Part shown: piece by piece, positions 61,120-64,000 of the stretch | Position numbering within the stretch: the stretch's first letter is position 1 | Layout of the letters: each line of letters opens with the position of its first letter | From: an uncultured Prevotellaceae bacterium | GTDB taxonomy: Bacteria > Bacteroidota > Bacteroidia > Bacteroidales > Bacteroidaceae | DNA: 64,000 nt | Assembly (NCBI GenBank): GCA_902778255.1 | Contig: CACYXD010000013.1 | Coordinates: 1-64,000 of the forward strand | Reading direction: 5' to 3' | Position numbers and translations under genes: made by a program | Notes under the pieces: model-generated | Told to the model about the DNA's origin: nothing | Database searches by the model: none | Seen by the model: only the letters and a program-made list of their open reading frames with translations

Positions 61120-62799
61120 ATGCTTCAAATCCGCTGCAAGAACAATAACGTGACGAAAAGTTTCCCTGAGGGAACTTCTTTGCTCGATGTCTATCAGGAG
61201 TTTGCCGATGAGATCAAACTGCCCTACCCTGTGGTCTCGGCAAAAGTGAACAATGCCTCACAGGGACTGAAATTCCGTCTGTATCAGAACCGCGACGTGG
61301 AGTTTCTGGATGCTCGTGAGGGCAGCGGACATCGCGTCTATGTGCGTTCGCTGAGTTTCGTACTCTATAAAGCCACACAGGATGTGTTTCCTGGTTCGAA
61401 GCTCTTTATCGAGCACTCGCTCTGCAGGGGGTATTACTGCAACTTCAAGAAGAAAGATGGCGGCGCGCTGACAGACGAGGATGTACAACAGATTAAGCAG
61501 CGGATGCAGGAAATCATCGACTTGGACATGCCCTTCCGTCGCACAGAGGCCACCAACGAGGAGGCTATCCGCGTATTCCAGGAGCGTGGCTTCTCGGATA
61601 AGGTGAAGCTGCTGGAGACGAGTGGACAGATCTATTCGGACTACTACACGCTGGGCGATACAGTGGATTATTACTATGGTCCACTGGTGCCCTCAGCTGG
61701 TTATCTGAAGGTATGGGATCTGGAGCGCTATGAAGAGGGACTGCTACTGCGCGTGCCCGATTGGAACAATCCCAATCAGGTGGCAGAGAAGGTAGATCAG
61801 CCCAAGACGTTCGAGATGTTTGCTGAGAAGACACGCTGGGACATCATCATGCGTCTGTCGAATGCAGGCGATGTAAACAAGGCCATCATGCGTGGCCATG
61901 CCTCCGAACTGATTCAGGTCAGCGAGGCGCTGCAGGAAAAGAAGATTGTGCAGATAGCCGAGGAGATAGACCGCAGATTCCATCGCGAGAAAGATCCTGT
62001 GAAGATGGTGCTGATAACGGGCCCGTCGTCATCAGGAAAGACCACCTTCTGCAAGCGTCTGAGCGTACAGTTGCTGGCTTGCGGACTGCGTCCTGTGTCG
62101 TTCTCAACAGACGACTATTTTGTGAATCGTGTGGATACGCCCAAGCTGCCCAATGGCGACTATGACTTTGATAATATCGAGACGGTGGAGTATTCACTAC
62201 TGGAAGACCACCTGTTGCGACTGATGCAGGGTGAACGTGTGGAGATACCTGAATATAACTTCGTGACGGGTAAGCGCGAGTGGAACGGAAAGAAGCTGAA
62301 GTTATCCAACGACACGGTGCTGATTATCGAGGGTATCCACGCCCTGAATCCACTCTTGACAAAGAAGATTCCTGACTCGCTAAAATATAAGATTTATATC
62401 TCAGCGCTGACAAGTATCTCGCTGGATGACCATAACTGGATTCCTGTGCGCGACAACCGACTGCTGCGCCGCATTATCCGCGACTACAATAAAGGAGCCT
62501 TTACGGCACAAGAGACGATAGCCCAATGGAAGAACGTGTGCGAGGCTGAGGACAAATGGATCTTCCCATTCCAGGAGAGTGCCGACGTGATGTTTAACTC
62601 GGCGCTGAACATTGAGTTCGCCGTACTGCGCATCCACGCAGAGATTATCCTGGCCTCTGTGCCCAAGAACTGTCCAGAATATGCCGAGGCTCACCGTCTG
62701 ATGAAATTCATCCATTTCTTCTTGCCCGTGAGCGATAAGGAGATACCTCCCACAAGTATCATGCGAGAGTTCGTGGGTGGGTCAAGCTTCAAGTATTAG
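61120..62799 (+). CDS. Nucleoside (uridine-type) kinase with TGS and ThrRS-like N-terminal domains
   Basis: A 559-residue protein. A TGS domain (residues 1-60) and a ThrRS second-additional-domain-like region (GYYCNF, YYYGPLVPSAGYLKVWDL) are followed by a phosphoribulokinase/uridine kinase domain. The P-loop is TGPSSSGKTTFCKRL near residue 300; FSTDDYFVNR follows, then IIEGIHALNP. This fusion is known as a uridine kinase-like nucleoside kinase. It is the only plus-strand gene amid men genes and its stop lies in an AGACACA-type repeat. Confidence 0.9.
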   Translation: MLQIRCKNNNVTKSFPEGTSLLDVYQEFADEIKLPYPVVSAKVNNASQGLKFRLYQNRDVEFLDAREGSGHRVYVRSLSFVLYKATQDVFPGSKLFIEHSLCRGYYCNFKKKDGGALTDEDVQQIKQRMQEIIDLDMPFRRTEATNEEAIRVFQERGFSDKVKLLETSGQIYSDYYTLGDTVDYYYGPLVPSAGYLKVWDLERYEEGLLLRVPDWNNPNQVAEKVDQPKTFEMFAEKTRWDIIMRLSNAGDVNKAIMRGHASELIQVSEALQEKKIVQIAEEIDRRFHREKDPVKMVLITGPSSSGKTTFCKRLSVQLLACGLRPVSFSTDDYFVNRVDTPKLPNGDYDFDNIETVEYSLLEDHLLRLMQGERVEIPEYNFVTGKREWNGKKLKLSNDTVLIIEGIHALNPLLTKKIPDSLKYKIYISALTSISLDDHNWIPVRDNRLLRRIIRDYNKGAFTAQETIAQWKNVCEAEDKWIFPFQESADVMFNSALNIEFAVLRIHAEIILASVPKNCPEYAEAHRLMKFIHFFLPVSDKEIPPTSIMREFVGGSSFKY

Positions 62800-62835
62800 A
62801 CACAGTTATTCTGTCTTTAACCTGTTAATGTGTCT
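62798..62835. repeat. AGACACA-family repeat between convergent stops
   Basis: AGACACA (62798-62804) and TGTGTCT (62829-62835) form a 7-bp perfect stem extended by TTA/TAA with one bulge. It spans the interval between the kinase stop and the menD stop and could act as a weak two-way terminator. It is related to the repeats at 58651 and 59877. Confidence 0.7.
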
Positions 62836-64000
62836 TACAAAAAGACTTCCAGTAACAGAGGGCGCTCACTGTCTGTTGCGATGAGCCAGTCGATGCCATC
62901 CTGCATCTGTGACATATCCTTTGCCTGACGATAGGCGACATGATTCTGCAGACAGACACCTTCTGCGTTGGCATGATGCTCTGCTGCAACGTATTTATCG
63001 CGAGCCGGACTTTTTTCCAAGCCTGGCAACATATCAAAGATGCCACCCTTACCATTATTCAAAAGGAGGATGCGCAGGTTTCCATGCAGGTTCTGATTCC
63101 ACAAGGCGTTCTGGTCATAGAAGAAGCTCAAGTCGCCAATCACGCAGAACACATGATCATCTGTCACACACGAGAAGCCCGCCGCCGTTGAGAGTGAGCC
63201 TTCGATACCATTCACACCACGATTGCAATAGACTGGCGTCATGGAGTAAGTATTAGCCAGACGAATAGCCATGCTGTTGGCATAATGCACGATATTCGCC
63301 CCTCGCTTCTGTTCAAAGTATTTCACGACAGCATCTTGCGAATAAGGAAGTTCCTTGGCCTCTATCTGCTGACGTATCTGTGCGAGTAATGCCTCCCATT
63401 TCTGCACAAAGGGATGAGACATCTGCTCTAAGTTGAAGCGTATCATATCGGCCACCACTTCACCATCGCCCTGAACGACGTGCGTCAGGTTCATAAACGT
63501 ATCCGTCACCTCACCTTCACTATTAACCACCCATGTCTCCTTCGCCTTACGTAGAAAATGTTTCAAACGCTTGCTGACGATAGAGCCACCTGTATATAGC
63601 ACAAAATCAGGCACATAATCAACATTATCACCTATCTGCGCAACAGCCTCATCCATCAGCGCATTCATGGGTTGACCAGCAATCAGCATGGGACGCTTGG
63701 CCTGCAAAAACATTCTACACAAATGACTTAATGTCACATTGGAGATGTCGGCTGGCAACAACTCTATCTTACGTTCTACGGGGAGTTCTGGCGTTGAGAA
63801 ATCAAAAAGCGGTTCCGTGATGGGCACGTTGATATGCACAGGGCCGTGCTTCACCATCAGTGCCTCGTTAATTAGTCGGTTGCAATACCAGCGAGAATCC
63901 TCATCATGAGGCTCTGGCAGTGATACGGCCTCTTTGACAAAGCGTCCTAAGGCATCAGGTTGCGGCAGTGTCTGACCATCGAGTTGGTCTATCCATTGCT
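62835..64000 (-). CDS. menD: 2-Succinyl-5-enolpyruvyl-6-hydroxy-3-cyclohexene-1-carboxylate synthase, 5'-truncated by the window
   Basis: About 388 codons of a ThDP-dependent MenD (normally about 560), which joins isochorismate and 2-oxoglutarate in menaquinone synthesis. The open frame continues to the right edge (64000), so an internal ATG at 63857 is not the start. It has NRLINEALMVKHGPVHINVPI, PVYCNRGVNGIEGSLSTAAG with the ThDP region, and VIGDLSFFYDQNALWN followed by NNGKGGIFDMLPG. Its N-terminal part lies outside the window, where menF would be expected. Confidence 0.93.
   Translation of the reverse strand, partial: QWIDQLDGQTLPQPDALGRFVKEAVSLPEPHDEDSRWYCNRLINEALMVKHGPVHINVPITEPLFDFSTPELPVERKIELLPADISNVTLSHLCRMFLQAKRPMLIAGQPMNALMDEAVAQIGDNVDYVPDFVLYTGGSIVSKRLKHFLRKAKETWVVNSEGEVTDTFMNLTHVVQGDGEVVADMIRFNLEQMSHPFVQKWEALLAQIRQQIEAKELPYSQDAVVKYFEQKRGANIVHYANSMAIRLANTYSMTPVYCNRGVNGIEGSLSTAAGFSCVTDDHVFCVIGDLSFFYDQNALWNQNLHGNLRILLLNNGKGGIFDMLPGLEKSPARDKYVAAEHHANAEGVCLQNHVAYRQAKDMSQMQDGIDWLIATDSERPLLLEVFL

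Overview
The window reads as a chromosomal segment of a Bacteroidales bacterium, most likely Prevotella or a close relative. The signs are repeated Bacteroidota-type promoters (TTG, 19-20 bp, then TAnnTTTG), an UpxY-type NusG paralogue heading a polysaccharide operon, a coiled-coil/ZapA/RNase Y block, a short Bacteroidota-type MenE, and GH105 and GH43 enzymes. The species cannot be fixed from the sequence alone. No rRNA, tRNA, CRISPR array, transposase or prophage was found.

Layout. 1-5168: left-edge repeats, then (all minus strand) an alpha/beta hydrolase, a B3/B4-domain protein and mfd. 5178-14086: a block of nine glycosyltransferases plus one hexapeptide acyltransferase, on both strands. 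14069-16675: a small winged-helix-like protein, a DUF2582 protein and aspS. 16875-43980: one long minus-strand exopolysaccharide/capsule locus. Read in transcription order it runs UpxY-like regulator, Wza-type export protein, Wzz, a 606-bp gap, Wzx, Wzy-like polymerase, acyltransferase, GT11, ATP-grasp, BCCT transporter, outer-membrane-like protein, ATP-grasp, GINT1-like protein, GT4, beta-helix lipoprotein, FAD enzyme, GT-like protein, GT4, radical SAM/SPASM, acyltransferase, GT4, WcaJ-like initiating sugar transferase, and nucleotidyltransferase. Its middle part (about 20.5-39.7 kb) is visibly AT-richer than the flanks. 44144-45711: GH105 and DUF1573. 45766-48690: rny, zapA, a coiled-coil partner and a conserved unknown. 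48813-52758: rfbA, a Wzc-type tyrosine kinase and a HAD protein. 52820-54172: rplT, rpmI, infC. 54324-57634: GH43 and aroB. 57664-64000: menaquinone genes menE, menC, menB and a partial menD, with a nucleoside kinase on the opposite strand between menB and menD.

Together the locus encodes a Wzx/Wzy-type surface polysaccharide pathway: an initiating phosphosugar transferase, glycosyl- and acyltransferases, flippase, polymerase, Wzz, outer-membrane export and a separate BY-kinase operon with dTDP-sugar supply. An ATP-grasp/BCCT/ATP-grasp cassette may add a non-sugar substituent.

The most unusual signal is the density of short repeats. There are arrays of heptanucleotide tandem repeats whose unit differs from site to site; they sit over stop or start codons and also occur as in-frame insertions in mfd, aroB and a glycosyltransferase. 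Two further palindromic elements sit in frame inside mfd (twice) and another glycosyltransferase. A dispersed element carries a working-looking promoter (upstream of infC and menB). A separate AGACACA family covers the stop codons of the men genes. Overlapping divergent promoters with near-leaderless starts, poly-G tracts in two polysaccharide genes, and a possible alternative-hairpin switch before the zapA-rny operon also stand out.
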